Assembly: GCA_965183875.1 (NCBI GenBank)
Contig: CBCYMK010000006.1
Coordinates: 47,098 to 111,097 of the forward strand
Origin: UBA6772 sp965183875
Lineage (GTDB): Bacteria > Bacteroidota > Bacteroidia > Flavobacteriales > UBA7430
Length of the DNA stretch: 64,000 bases
Reading direction: 5' to 3'
In this document: positions 43,945 to 51,981 of the stretch, piece after piece
Position numbering within the stretch: position 1 is the stretch's first letter
Layout of the letters: each line of letters opens with the position of its first letter
Notes under the pieces: model-generated
Told to the model about the DNA's origin: nothing
What the model saw: only the letters and a program-made list of their open reading frames with translations
The model's database searches: none
Position numbers and translations under genes: made by a program

Positions 43945-44847
43945 TTATAGTCGATTTAGTTTGTCAATTAATAAGGTTTTCCAAGCAGCTTCAACTTCGT
44001 TTTTTTCAAGTAGCGTCTTTGCATGTCTATGCAATTCTTCTCTTGTTTCTTCGTCGTCATTTCCCGCTTGTAATAGATGTGCAATATCCGTATTTTCTTT
44101 GAATATTTCTACTAATTCTACAGAAGGAATTTTCTCAATATTTGCCAATTTCCCCAAGTCGTTTCCATTAAGGATAAAGCTATTTTTTATGCGGTTTGGA
44201 AGTTGGTCATATCCAATTCCAATTTTCACGTTTGGCTTCTCTACTTCAAAGATAGCTTCTCCCGAAGCTCTACAGTACCAGTTGGCTCCCATACGACCTA
44301 CCAGGTCAATTTTATGTGGGTCTATCTGTTGTTGGTCATTTAATACAGCTTCTGAAACGTGCATTTTTACAATCTCACAAATAACTAAATTTCCTGCTCC
44401 GCCTTCATCACCTAAGGAAACAATTTCCTTTACGATACACTCCATTTGAACAGGAGATTCTTTTACTCTATAAGGTTTTACTAAGTCAGATTTAAGTGCA
44501 GTAAATCCTGCTTTTTCAAACTCGTTTATTCCCGTTTCATATTCCGTACTCGAAAGAGATGTTTGCTCTACTATAGCATGCGAAACTACGTTTATAACCA
44601 CCTCTTTAGTAATAGCTACATTATCTAAGGTGTGTTTAGTAGTGTTATTTCGTACACGGCGTGCAGGCGAAAAAATTGCTATAGGTGGGTTTGCACTAAA
44701 TACATTGAAAAATGAAAATGGACTTAAATTAGGTCTTCCATTTTGGTCAACAGTACTTGCTAGTGCTATTGGTCTAGGTCCTACAGACGATAGTAAATAA
44801 CCGTGTAAGTCTTTAGTACTTAATTCTTTTGGGTCTAGTGTGAGCAT
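43945..44847 (-). CDS. Flavin reductase family (FMN-binding split-barrel) protein
   Basis: 300 residues. The N-terminal domain (about 15-205) is the flavin-reductase-like split barrel: VGPRPIALASTVDQNGRPNL, SPFSFFNVFSANPPIAIFSP, NVVSHAIVEQTSLSS. A ~70-residue helical extension follows. Such proteins bind FMN and reduce flavin or act with a monooxygenase. The partner is not evident here. Probably cotranscribed with the DUF3127 gene. Confidence 0.85.
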   Translation of the reverse strand: MLTLDPKELSTKDLHGYLLSSVGPRPIALASTVDQNGRPNLSPFSFFNVFSANPPIAIFSPARRVRNNTTKHTLDNVAITKEVVINVVSHAIVEQTSLSSTEYETGINEFEKAGFTALKSDLVKPYRVKESPVQMECIVKEIVSLGDEGGAGNLVICEIVKMHVSEAVLNDQQQIDPHKIDLVGRMGANWYCRASGEAIFEVEKPNVKIGIGYDQLPNRIKNSFILNGNDLGKLANIEKIPSVELVEIFKENTDIAHLLQAGNDDEETREELHRHAKTLLEKNEVEAAWKTLLIDKLNRL

Positions 44848-44927
44848 AGTTTTTTTATGAGAAAAACAAATGTAAGTATTCGTTTTTTGCTAGCAATGAA
44901 ATACTATTAAAAAATATGTTTTTTTGG

Positions 44928-44957
44928 TTGGTAAAAATGAAAATAGTTCTAAATTTG
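44928..44957 (+). promoter_or_regulatory. Full promoter (TTG-N19-TAAATTTG) for tRNA-Leu
   Basis: TTG at 44928-44930 and TAAATTTG at 44950-44957 with 19-base spacing, 35 bases before the tRNA. Confidence 0.65.
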
Positions 44958-44992
44958 CAACCGCAATGAGTCGTAAGACTTATTCGTTCCAC

Positions 44993-45074
44993 GCGGATAT
45001 GGTGGAATTGGTAGACATGCTAGATTTAGGATCTAGTGCCGTGAGGCGTGTGGGTTCGACTCCCTCTATCCGCA
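44993..45074 (+). tRNA. tRNA-Leu (anticodon UAG)
   Basis: 82 nt. The acceptor stem GCGGATA/TATCCGC has discriminator A. The anticodon stem CTAGA/TCTAG encloses the loop TTTAGGA with anticodon TAG at 45027-45029. The T-loop reads GGGTTCGACTCCC and a variable arm of the class II type is present. No CCA is encoded at the 3' end, so it must be added by the tRNA nucleotidyltransferase. Confidence 0.95.
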
Positions 45075-45076
45075 CT

Positions 45077-45106
45077 AAAGCTTACTCGAAAGAGTAAGCT
45101 TTTTTT
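45077..45106 (+). terminator. Terminator after tRNA-Leu
   Basis: AAAGCTTACTC / GAGTAAGCTTT with a GAAA loop and a T-run, 2 bases past the tRNA. Confidence 0.85.
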
Positions 45107-45176
45107 ATGGGCTTAAATATCATTTATCCTCTTCCAAAAAGAATTGTAAATTAGGTCTCGCTAAAACACCATTTAA

Positions 45177-47399
45177 ATGAAATCTAAGATACTATCCATT
45201 ATAGGCTTAATTCTAAGCATTAGCTTATCTGCACAGTCTAGCTTAAACCTTAGTTACCTTTCTAACTATAGTTATTCAAACAATCTAAATGACGTTTGGG
45301 GCTATGCTACAGAAAGTGGCGAGTATGCTCTAGTGGGGGTATATAATGGAGTTTCGGTAGTGGATATTACGAACCCTACAAGTCCTGTAGAACTCGGTTT
45401 TTTCGAAGGCCCTAATTCTATTTGGAGAGATTTAAAATCCTATGGCGATTATTTATACTGTGTAAACGAATCCAGTGGTGGCTTGCATATAATTAATCTA
45501 TCTGATCTAATAGCAGGAAATTCTAATCCTACTTCTATACAGAACACCGATTTAGGCTTTACTACAGGACACAATATCTATATAGACGAAAATGGGATTT
45601 TGTATGTGCTAGGTGCCAACTTCGGTGGTGGAGGGGCAATGATGTTTGATTTAAATGAAACTCCAGAATCACCCGAATATTTAGGGAATTATAGTGGGAG
45701 TTATTTTCACGATGCCATGGTGCGGGGTGATACTCTTTGGGGAGGCGCTATTTATAATGGTGAATTTTCAGTTGTAGATGTGTCAGACAAAGCCAACCCA
45801 GTTTTATTAGCGACACACGGTACTCCTCATAATTTTACGCATAATAGTTGGGTTTCCGACGATGGAAATACGGTTTTTACTACCGATGAAGTAAGCGGTG
45901 CCTTTGTAACTTCTTACGATGTTTCGGACTTAAATAATATTGAAGAACTCGATAGAATTCAAGCTTGGAGTGTAGATACTGACGTTATTCCACATAATAC
46001 TCATGTAGCTGGAGACTTTCTAATTACCTCTTATTATAGAGATGGTGTTTCTGTGGTTGATGCTAGTAATCCTACTAATTTAGTTGAGGTTGCGTATTAT
46101 GATTCTTCACCCAATTATTCGGGTGGTGGATTTAATGGTGCATGGGGAACCTACCCTTTTTTACCCTCAGGAAATATACTTGTCTCAGATATAGAAAACG
46201 GACTTTTTGTATTAGAACCTAAATTCACTAATGCGAGCTTTATAGAAGGGACTATTACCGATGCGCTTACTCAGGCGCCTATTAGCAATGTGAACGTTCA
46301 AATACAAGGCTCTAATAATCCCTCGATTTCTACTCTAGCCGGATTTTATGAAACGGGTACCGCGAATCCTGGAGTTTACACCTTAGTAGTTTCTGCAGAT
46401 GGTTATTCTACTCAGTTTATAAGTATAACACTATATACAGCTCAAACAAGCGAAGTAAACATTCAATTAACTTCTAGTGGATGTATGGACGAAAATGCGT
46501 GTAATTACAATCCTTTAGCACTAACAGACGATGGCTCTTGTGCAGAATTAGATGAATGCGGCGATTGTGGTGGGACAGGGCCTGCAATAGGTTACGACTG
46601 TGAAGGGAGTTGTATTGGAGATGAGTTTACCCTATCGATGATGGATTCTTACGGCGATGGATGGCAAGGAAATACCATTCATTTTAACACGATGTCCTTT
46701 CAATTAGATGATGGATTCTCTGGTACAGAGCTGTTTTGTTACGACCCTTTGTATGGCTGTATGGAAATCGTATGTGATGGGGGTACCTGGCAAGAGGAAG
46801 TTTCTTGGACGATCTCAGATCAAAACGGTGCTTTGCTTTCTGGTGGAGCGCCTTTTGATGGGCAGTTATGTGATTTTTCCAATCCAGAAACTTGTCAAAC
46901 ACTAAACTTAGACGCAGGCTGGTCTATATTTTCTACCTATATAGAATCGGAAAATATGTTATTGCCTTCGCTATTTAGTGATTTACTAGATCAAGAAAAT
47001 TTATGGATTGTTAAAGATTATGCTGGTGCAGCCTATTTACCTTCTTTTAGTATGGATGGTATTGGGTTTATAACAAATGAGCAGGGTTATTTACTGAAAA
47101 CCAATACAGCACAATCGGTAGAAATTTGTGGGCAGTATAGCTTGCCAGAGGAAAATCCTATCCCGCTGAATACGGGCTGGGGTATGTTTAGTTATTTGAG
47201 ATTGGAACCCGCTGATGTAGAAGCTGTTTTTGGTGAATTCGGTTCTGAGGTAGTCCTCATAAAAAATAATTTAGGTGCTGCTTATTTACCAGACTGGGGC
47301 TTTAATGGTATAGGAGATTTAGAGCCGGGTAAAGGTTACCAAATAAAAATGGCTACTTCTCATACGCTATTGTATTTACCAAACGATGAAACTTACTAA
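45177..47399 (+). CDS. Secreted LVIVD-propeller ('choice-of-anchor B') protein with tandem GW/YLP domains
   Basis: 740 residues. Signal peptide 1-20. Residues about 25-350 are a propeller of LVIVD-type repeats (GVYNGVSVVDITNPTSPVEL; NGEFSVVDVSDKANPVLLA; YYRDGVSVVDASNPTNLVEV), as in the choice-of-anchor B family. A carboxypeptidase-regulatory-like domain (about 355-435) and a Cys motif (GCMDENACNYNPLALTDDGS) follow. The last 163 residues (578-740) are two copies of the GW...YLP domain. It has no YPNP sorting domain, so the tandem domain may anchor or sort it. The role is unknown; surface location is inferred. Confidence 0.85.
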   Translation: MKSKILSIIGLILSISLSAQSSLNLSYLSNYSYSNNLNDVWGYATESGEYALVGVYNGVSVVDITNPTSPVELGFFEGPNSIWRDLKSYGDYLYCVNESSGGLHIINLSDLIAGNSNPTSIQNTDLGFTTGHNIYIDENGILYVLGANFGGGGAMMFDLNETPESPEYLGNYSGSYFHDAMVRGDTLWGGAIYNGEFSVVDVSDKANPVLLATHGTPHNFTHNSWVSDDGNTVFTTDEVSGAFVTSYDVSDLNNIEELDRIQAWSVDTDVIPHNTHVAGDFLITSYYRDGVSVVDASNPTNLVEVAYYDSSPNYSGGGFNGAWGTYPFLPSGNILVSDIENGLFVLEPKFTNASFIEGTITDALTQAPISNVNVQIQGSNNPSISTLAGFYETGTANPGVYTLVVSADGYSTQFISITLYTAQTSEVNIQLTSSGCMDENACNYNPLALTDDGSCAELDECGDCGGTGPAIGYDCEGSCIGDEFTLSMMDSYGDGWQGNTIHFNTMSFQLDDGFSGTELFCYDPLYGCMEIVCDGGTWQEEVSWTISDQNGALLSGGAPFDGQLCDFSNPETCQTLNLDAGWSIFSTYIESENMLLPSLFSDLLDQENLWIVKDYAGAAYLPSFSMDGIGFITNEQGYLLKTNTAQSVEICGQYSLPEENPIPLNTGWGMFSYLRLEPADVEAVFGEFGSEVVLIKNNLGAAYLPDWGFNGIGDLEPGKGYQIKMATSHTLLYLPNDETY

Positions 47400-47432
47400 A
47401 TAAAATATGTTTTAGTTCTGAGTTAAAACCAA

Positions 47433-47478
47433 TTGTCACCTTGAGCCTGCCTGTCGGCAGACAGGGCCCTCGAAAGGC
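47433..47478. repeat. REP-like element with a palindromic insert
   Basis: TTGTCACCTTGAGC, then an inner imperfect palindrome (CTGCC/GGCAG), then CCTCGAAAGG. The outer parts resemble the 43342 copy, with a different insert. Lies between the choice-of-anchor B gene and aspartate kinase. Confidence 0.55.
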
Positions 47479-47513
47479 TGCAATTTGAAGCTTACAGATG
47501 AGCTTTCAATTCT

Positions 47514-48764
47514 TTACCCCAAAAACAATACCTGTTTCGTAGAGCGATTTTCCTGACTCAAGACTACTTTTTTACCTTCGAGAATTCCTGGAATTTCTCC
47601 TGTATTGAAATGACGAACAGTAAGTAATTCTAATTCTGTATTGTATTTAATGCCATAGTTTTTAGAAAGCTCATCAATTAAAAACTCTAATTGTAAAGCA
47701 TCCACATCAATAGCTAAAGAGCATGAAACAGCAGTGTTTTGAATTAGGTTTACGGTAGCATTGTATTTCGCTAAAACCGAGAATATTTGTGCTAAATGGT
47801 TCTCTACAATAAAGTCTAATTCCAGCGCAGAAATACTAAGTAATGTTTGGTTTTTCTTTAGTATATAAAAAGAAGTTTCTGGCACAGTAGGTTCATCTTC
47901 AGCTATCCAGGTGCCTTTTTCATCAGGCTTAATAAAAGACCTAATTTCTAATGGAATATTTTTCGACTTTAAGGGCTGTAAGGTTTTTGGGTGTATCACC
48001 GAAGCACCATAATAAGCCAGTTCTATAGCTTCCTGAAAAGAGAGTTTGTCAATTTTTATTGGATTTTTGAAATAACGTGGGTCTGCATTTAGTAAGCCTG
48101 GAACATCTTTCCAAATAACTAGTTTTTTAGCCTCTAAAATATGGGCAAAAATAGCAGCACTATAGTCAGATCCTTCTCTACCCAAAGTAGTGGTGAAATT
48201 TTCTGAGGTACAACCAATAAACCCTTGTGTTATGGTAAGTGTATCTCCAGTAATAGTTTTCTTTATTAAAGAGCTCGATAAATCCCAATCTACAATAGCT
48301 TCTTGGTGTTTATTATCTGTTTTAATTAAATCTCTAGCATCTAACCAAGTATTATTTAGGCCAATTTTATTTAAATATGCGCTTACAATTGTTGTCGAAA
48401 CCAACTCTCCAATAGACACAATTTGATCGTATTCGTAGGGGTATTCTGGTCGAGGACTATCTTCTAAAGCCCATTCTACTTCTACAAATAAATTTGTTAC
48501 CGCATTAAATACTGGATGGTCTTTGGCGAATAGATCCCTTAATAGGCTCTCGTGAAACGATTTTACTTTATCAAGCTTTTCAAAGGCATCCCCTTGTTTC
48601 AGGTAAAAGGCTTGAGCAACTTGTTCTAAATTATTGGTTGTCTTTCCCATTGCAGAAATTACAACTACTGGCTTATGCTCTTTGTATTGCTCCAGAATTG
48701 CAGCTAAATTCTTCACCCCTTGTGCATCCTTTACTGAGGCACCTCCAAATTTAAAAACTTTCAT
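47514..48764 (-). CDS. lysC: Aspartate kinase
   Basis: 416 residues from the ATG at 48764; the frame to 48797 adds no family residues. The kinase domain opens MKVFKFGGASVKDAQGV and has TTLGREGSDYSAAIFAHILE and KDVPGLLNADPR. Two ACT-like regions occupy about 310-416. It makes aspartyl phosphate, the first step towards lysine, threonine and methionine. The lysC symbol is by function; the regulatory class cannot be read from sequence. Confidence 0.93.
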   Translation of the reverse strand: MKVFKFGGASVKDAQGVKNLAAILEQYKEHKPVVVISAMGKTTNNLEQVAQAFYLKQGDAFEKLDKVKSFHESLLRDLFAKDHPVFNAVTNLFVEVEWALEDSPRPEYPYEYDQIVSIGELVSTTIVSAYLNKIGLNNTWLDARDLIKTDNKHQEAIVDWDLSSSLIKKTITGDTLTITQGFIGCTSENFTTTLGREGSDYSAAIFAHILEAKKLVIWKDVPGLLNADPRYFKNPIKIDKLSFQEAIELAYYGASVIHPKTLQPLKSKNIPLEIRSFIKPDEKGTWIAEDEPTVPETSFYILKKNQTLLSISALELDFIVENHLAQIFSVLAKYNATVNLIQNTAVSCSLAIDVDALQLEFLIDELSKNYGIKYNTELELLTVRHFNTGEIPGILEGKKVVLSQENRSTKQVLFLG

Positions 48765-49253
48765 TTGTGCTTTGATTAATATGCATATCAGTTGCAATTA
48801 TAGCAAAAGGGCACCTGTTAATTACAATTATCATTGTTCTTAATATTCTTTACTTGCTTGTTCATTTTTGCCTTGACGCAAAAACGAACCAAAAAAGTCA
48901 AGACTTACCTTCTTTTTTACGCTACTAAAACTAGAAAATAGCCAACAAAATGAACTCAATTACTTCCTACGGTCGTAATTTTAAACAACATTTTGTCTAT
49001 GCTTATTTTTTACGTTTTTTCCACTAAAAGAAGAAATGTCCAAAAAAACATTTTATTTCTTTTTCGAATCTTCTTTTCTCTTTCAACATCCATATAAAAT
49101 ATAAGATTCTTACCTTATTTTTTATTCTTGTGGCTACGCATGTTATTTACAGCAAATGTAAATATTTATAGGTTCTAAAATCAGCATCAAAATGAAATAT
49201 TTTGTAATCTATTATTGTCTAACTTGGTGTTGAAATTTAAAGACCTCCTAGGT
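48765..49253. other. 489-base gene-free region with one hairpin repeat
   Basis: Very AT-rich. The only structure seen is CTTGAC at 48872-48877 pairing with GTCAAG at 48897-48902 around an A-rich loop. I recall similar 'CTTGAC...AAAAAGTCAAG' sequences between genes of other Flavobacteria. No convincing ORF or -7 box for the next gene. Confidence 0.4.
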
Positions 49254-51275
49254 ATGAAAAATCTGTTGTTTTACATCTGTACCTTTATTAGTTTTACTGC
49301 ATTCCCTCAAATAAATACCCTGTTTGGGCCTGATAATTATATTACTATAGGCGAAGGATTAGGTGGTTTTACTGGCGAATTATCTTCTGGTGGTAGGTTC
49401 GGTAGAGACCACGATTTAATAGGAGATGTAAATAAAGATGGCGTATTAGATATTATTGTAGGAGCCCGTTCTGACGACGATGGAGCTACAGATGCTGGGG
49501 CTGCATATGTATTGTTTATGAATACCGACGGTACGGTACAGTCACATCAAAAAATCTCTATGCTAGAAGGGGGTTTTAATGAAACCTTAAATGCAGGGAA
49601 TTTCTTTGGTTACGGGGTGGCTGGTATTGGCGATTACGACGAAGATGGAATTCCAGATATAGCAATTTCTGCTCCTGTATCACCCAATAATTCATTGTAT
49701 ATTATTCATTTAAATATAGACGGTACTGTAAAAGATTTTGTGAAAAATGATAATACAGTTGCACAAGGGTTATCTGCTATTGGCGATTTAAATAACGACG
49801 GCAGAATCGATTTAGTTGCCTGTACCCCCAAAGCTAATGCAGGTGGTTATCAACGTGGCGCTATAAATATATTATTTTTTAATGCCTCCTCTCAAATTGT
49901 AAATTCTAGTACGGTTACGATAAGTTCGACTCAAGGTGGTTTTGGTGAAGGTATAGAAGATGGCGATAAGTTTGGAGGTAGAGAAGCTGCATTTTTAGGC
50001 GATTTAGATAATGATGGGAACCCAGAAATTGCCGTAGGAGCATTTATGTCCGATGGTGGTAAAGGTGCTATTTGGATTCTTTCTTTAGATTCTATAAGTC
50101 ATAATGTGATTTCTAAAGTGAAAATTGCTGAGGGTTTAAATGGTTTCAACGATGTCCTAACAACAGGAGCAAACCCTAATGGTACTGAAGGTGCTAACTT
50201 AGGGCATGCTATGTGTGCGGCAGGCGATTTAAATGGCGATGGAATTACAGATTTGATTACCGGTGCTAATCAGCAGAACGAAGGTGAGGCTTATGTGCTT
50301 TATCTTAATGCGGATAAAACCGTGAAGTCTTATGTGAAAATCCACAATGGTATTGGTGGTTTTGATTTAGAACTAGAACCCGAAGAACGTTTTTCTAGAT
50401 CTATTTCATTTATTGGAGATTTAAAAGGTGACGGTAGCATAGCCGTAAATTTTGGCGGTGGAGCCGGTTCTACCGGACTCATTTATATTTTGTTTTTTAA
50501 GCCTTGTGATTTTGCCTCTGAGTCTAAATTGTATAATTGGTCTACAGAAAATTTAGTGTATTCTAACTGGGATTCTTCTGTGTCTCAATTTACCGATACA
50601 GCTTTAAGTATTGAGCAATGCTCTTATAAGTCTATAGAGAATAGTGCGAGTTATTTTTCTTTTGATGCATTAACAGGGAAGTGTTTTTGTTATAACTCTA
50701 CTGCATATTTGGTTTCTGAAGAGCAAGAAATGGATCTATACCTCCATAAATGTTTAAACTTAGAGTCTACCAACCAAACAATAGAGTTTAACGCCGGTTG
50801 GACCCTCTTCTCTACTTATTTAAAAGTGAATTCTATGGACATAGAAACACTTTTGAATCCTATACATTCAGAACTGCTAATCGTAAAAGATTATTTAGGT
50901 AATGCTTATTTACCCAATTGGGAATTTAACGGTATTGGAGATTTAGAGACAGAGCAATCTTATTTAGTGAAAACCTCTACCGCCTGTTCTATTACCCTAC
51001 AAGGTACTTATAGGTATCCCGAATTGCACCCTATAGATTTAGCAGAAGGATGGAGTCAATTTTCATATTTGCGGGTTGAGGAAGAACTAGATATAATATC
51101 GGTGTTTAGCTCCATAAATGAGCATATAATAATTGTGAAAGATGAACTGGGAATGGCATATCTACCCGAATGGGAATTTAATGGAATCACTAGTTTACAG
51201 CCAGGAAAAGGCTACCAGATTAAGTCTTCATTACCAATAAATCTGCACTATTTATCAAATACTCTTTCTTATTAG
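49254..51275 (+). CDS. Secreted FG-GAP repeat protein with tandem GW/YLP domains
   Basis: 673 residues from the ATG at 49254 (MKNLLFYICTFISFTAFPQ as signal peptide). Residues about 35-410 contain six or so FG-GAP/VCBS units with Ca-binding loops (DVNKDGVLDIIVG, DYDEDGIPDIAIS, DLNNDGRIDLVA, DLDNDGNPEIAVG, DLNGDGITDLITG), which fold as an integrin-like propeller. A Cys-rich WSC-like segment (about 425-505) comes next, then two GW/YLP units (512-673). The C-terminus (LHYLSNTLSY) aligns with that of the 45177 protein (LLYLPNDETY). Adhesion or binding is inferred. Confidence 0.85.
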   Translation: MKNLLFYICTFISFTAFPQINTLFGPDNYITIGEGLGGFTGELSSGGRFGRDHDLIGDVNKDGVLDIIVGARSDDDGATDAGAAYVLFMNTDGTVQSHQKISMLEGGFNETLNAGNFFGYGVAGIGDYDEDGIPDIAISAPVSPNNSLYIIHLNIDGTVKDFVKNDNTVAQGLSAIGDLNNDGRIDLVACTPKANAGGYQRGAINILFFNASSQIVNSSTVTISSTQGGFGEGIEDGDKFGGREAAFLGDLDNDGNPEIAVGAFMSDGGKGAIWILSLDSISHNVISKVKIAEGLNGFNDVLTTGANPNGTEGANLGHAMCAAGDLNGDGITDLITGANQQNEGEAYVLYLNADKTVKSYVKIHNGIGGFDLELEPEERFSRSISFIGDLKGDGSIAVNFGGGAGSTGLIYILFFKPCDFASESKLYNWSTENLVYSNWDSSVSQFTDTALSIEQCSYKSIENSASYFSFDALTGKCFCYNSTAYLVSEEQEMDLYLHKCLNLESTNQTIEFNAGWTLFSTYLKVNSMDIETLLNPIHSELLIVKDYLGNAYLPNWEFNGIGDLETEQSYLVKTSTACSITLQGTYRYPELHPIDLAEGWSQFSYLRVEEELDIISVFSSINEHIIIVKDELGMAYLPEWEFNGITSLQPGKGYQIKSSLPINLHYLSNTLSY

Positions 51276-51286
51276 TGAAGTTTGAT

Positions 51287-51973
51287 TTACACAAAAATCA
51301 AATAAATAGGAATCACTAAAAACAGAGCAGGTAGTAAGTTACTGACCTTAATTTTTTTCAATTCCAAAATATTAAGGGATAAGGCTATAATTAGTACACC
51401 CCCAACTGCCGATACTTCATTAATAATTTCGGTAGACAAATACGGTTCAAAATACAGCGCCCCCCATGTTAAAATGGTTTGAAAAATTAATAAGGGAATC
51501 GCTGACATTAGTACACCTATACCTAGAGTAGAGGCAAGTAATATGGATGTGATTCCATCTAATAAACTTTTGGTAAACAATAGGGTAGTATCCTTATTTA
51601 TTCCTTCTTCTATAGCTCCTACAAAGGTCATAGAACCCACGCAATAAAGTAAAAATGCTGTTAGTAAACCTTCGGTGAAATTTGGGTTATTACTCTTTAA
51701 CTTGTCTTTTAGGTAGTTGCCTAAGCTAGTAAGAGACTTATCTATAGAAAGTGCTTCACCAATTATGGCACCTAGAACCAAACAGAGTAGAAGTAGTAAA
51801 AATTCTTGGCTTACCAAGGCCATTTTTAATCCCAAAACAAAGGTGAATAGTCCGATTACCTGAAAGATGGCTGCTTTTATTTTTGGAGATACTAAAAACC
51901 CAAATTTAAGTCCTATTAAACTCCCTATAATTACTGCAAGTGCATTTACTATACTTCCTATGGGTACCATCAT
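51287..51973 (-). CDS. DUF554 family membrane protein
   Basis: 228 residues with six or seven hydrophobic segments. Family marks: MVPIGSIVNALAVIIGSLIG at the start and FVGAIEEGINKDTTLLFTKS in the middle. The DUF554 (YdfK/YqgA) family is conserved but has no proven function. It lies 8 bases after the ClC gene and may be cotranscribed. Confidence 0.88.
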   Translation of the reverse strand: MMVPIGSIVNALAVIIGSLIGLKFGFLVSPKIKAAIFQVIGLFTFVLGLKMALVSQEFLLLLLCLVLGAIIGEALSIDKSLTSLGNYLKDKLKSNNPNFTEGLLTAFLLYCVGSMTFVGAIEEGINKDTTLLFTKSLLDGITSILLASTLGIGVLMSAIPLLIFQTILTWGALYFEPYLSTEIINEVSAVGGVLIIALSLNILELKKIKVSNLLPALFLVIPIYLIFV

Positions 51974-51981
51974 AAAACCAT

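Noticed and set aside
46908..47396. The GW/YLP tandem pair as a T9SS type A sorting domain
   Set aside because: It lacks the YPNP..G motif and the final K-rich strand that the M43 and CotH proteins in this window show.
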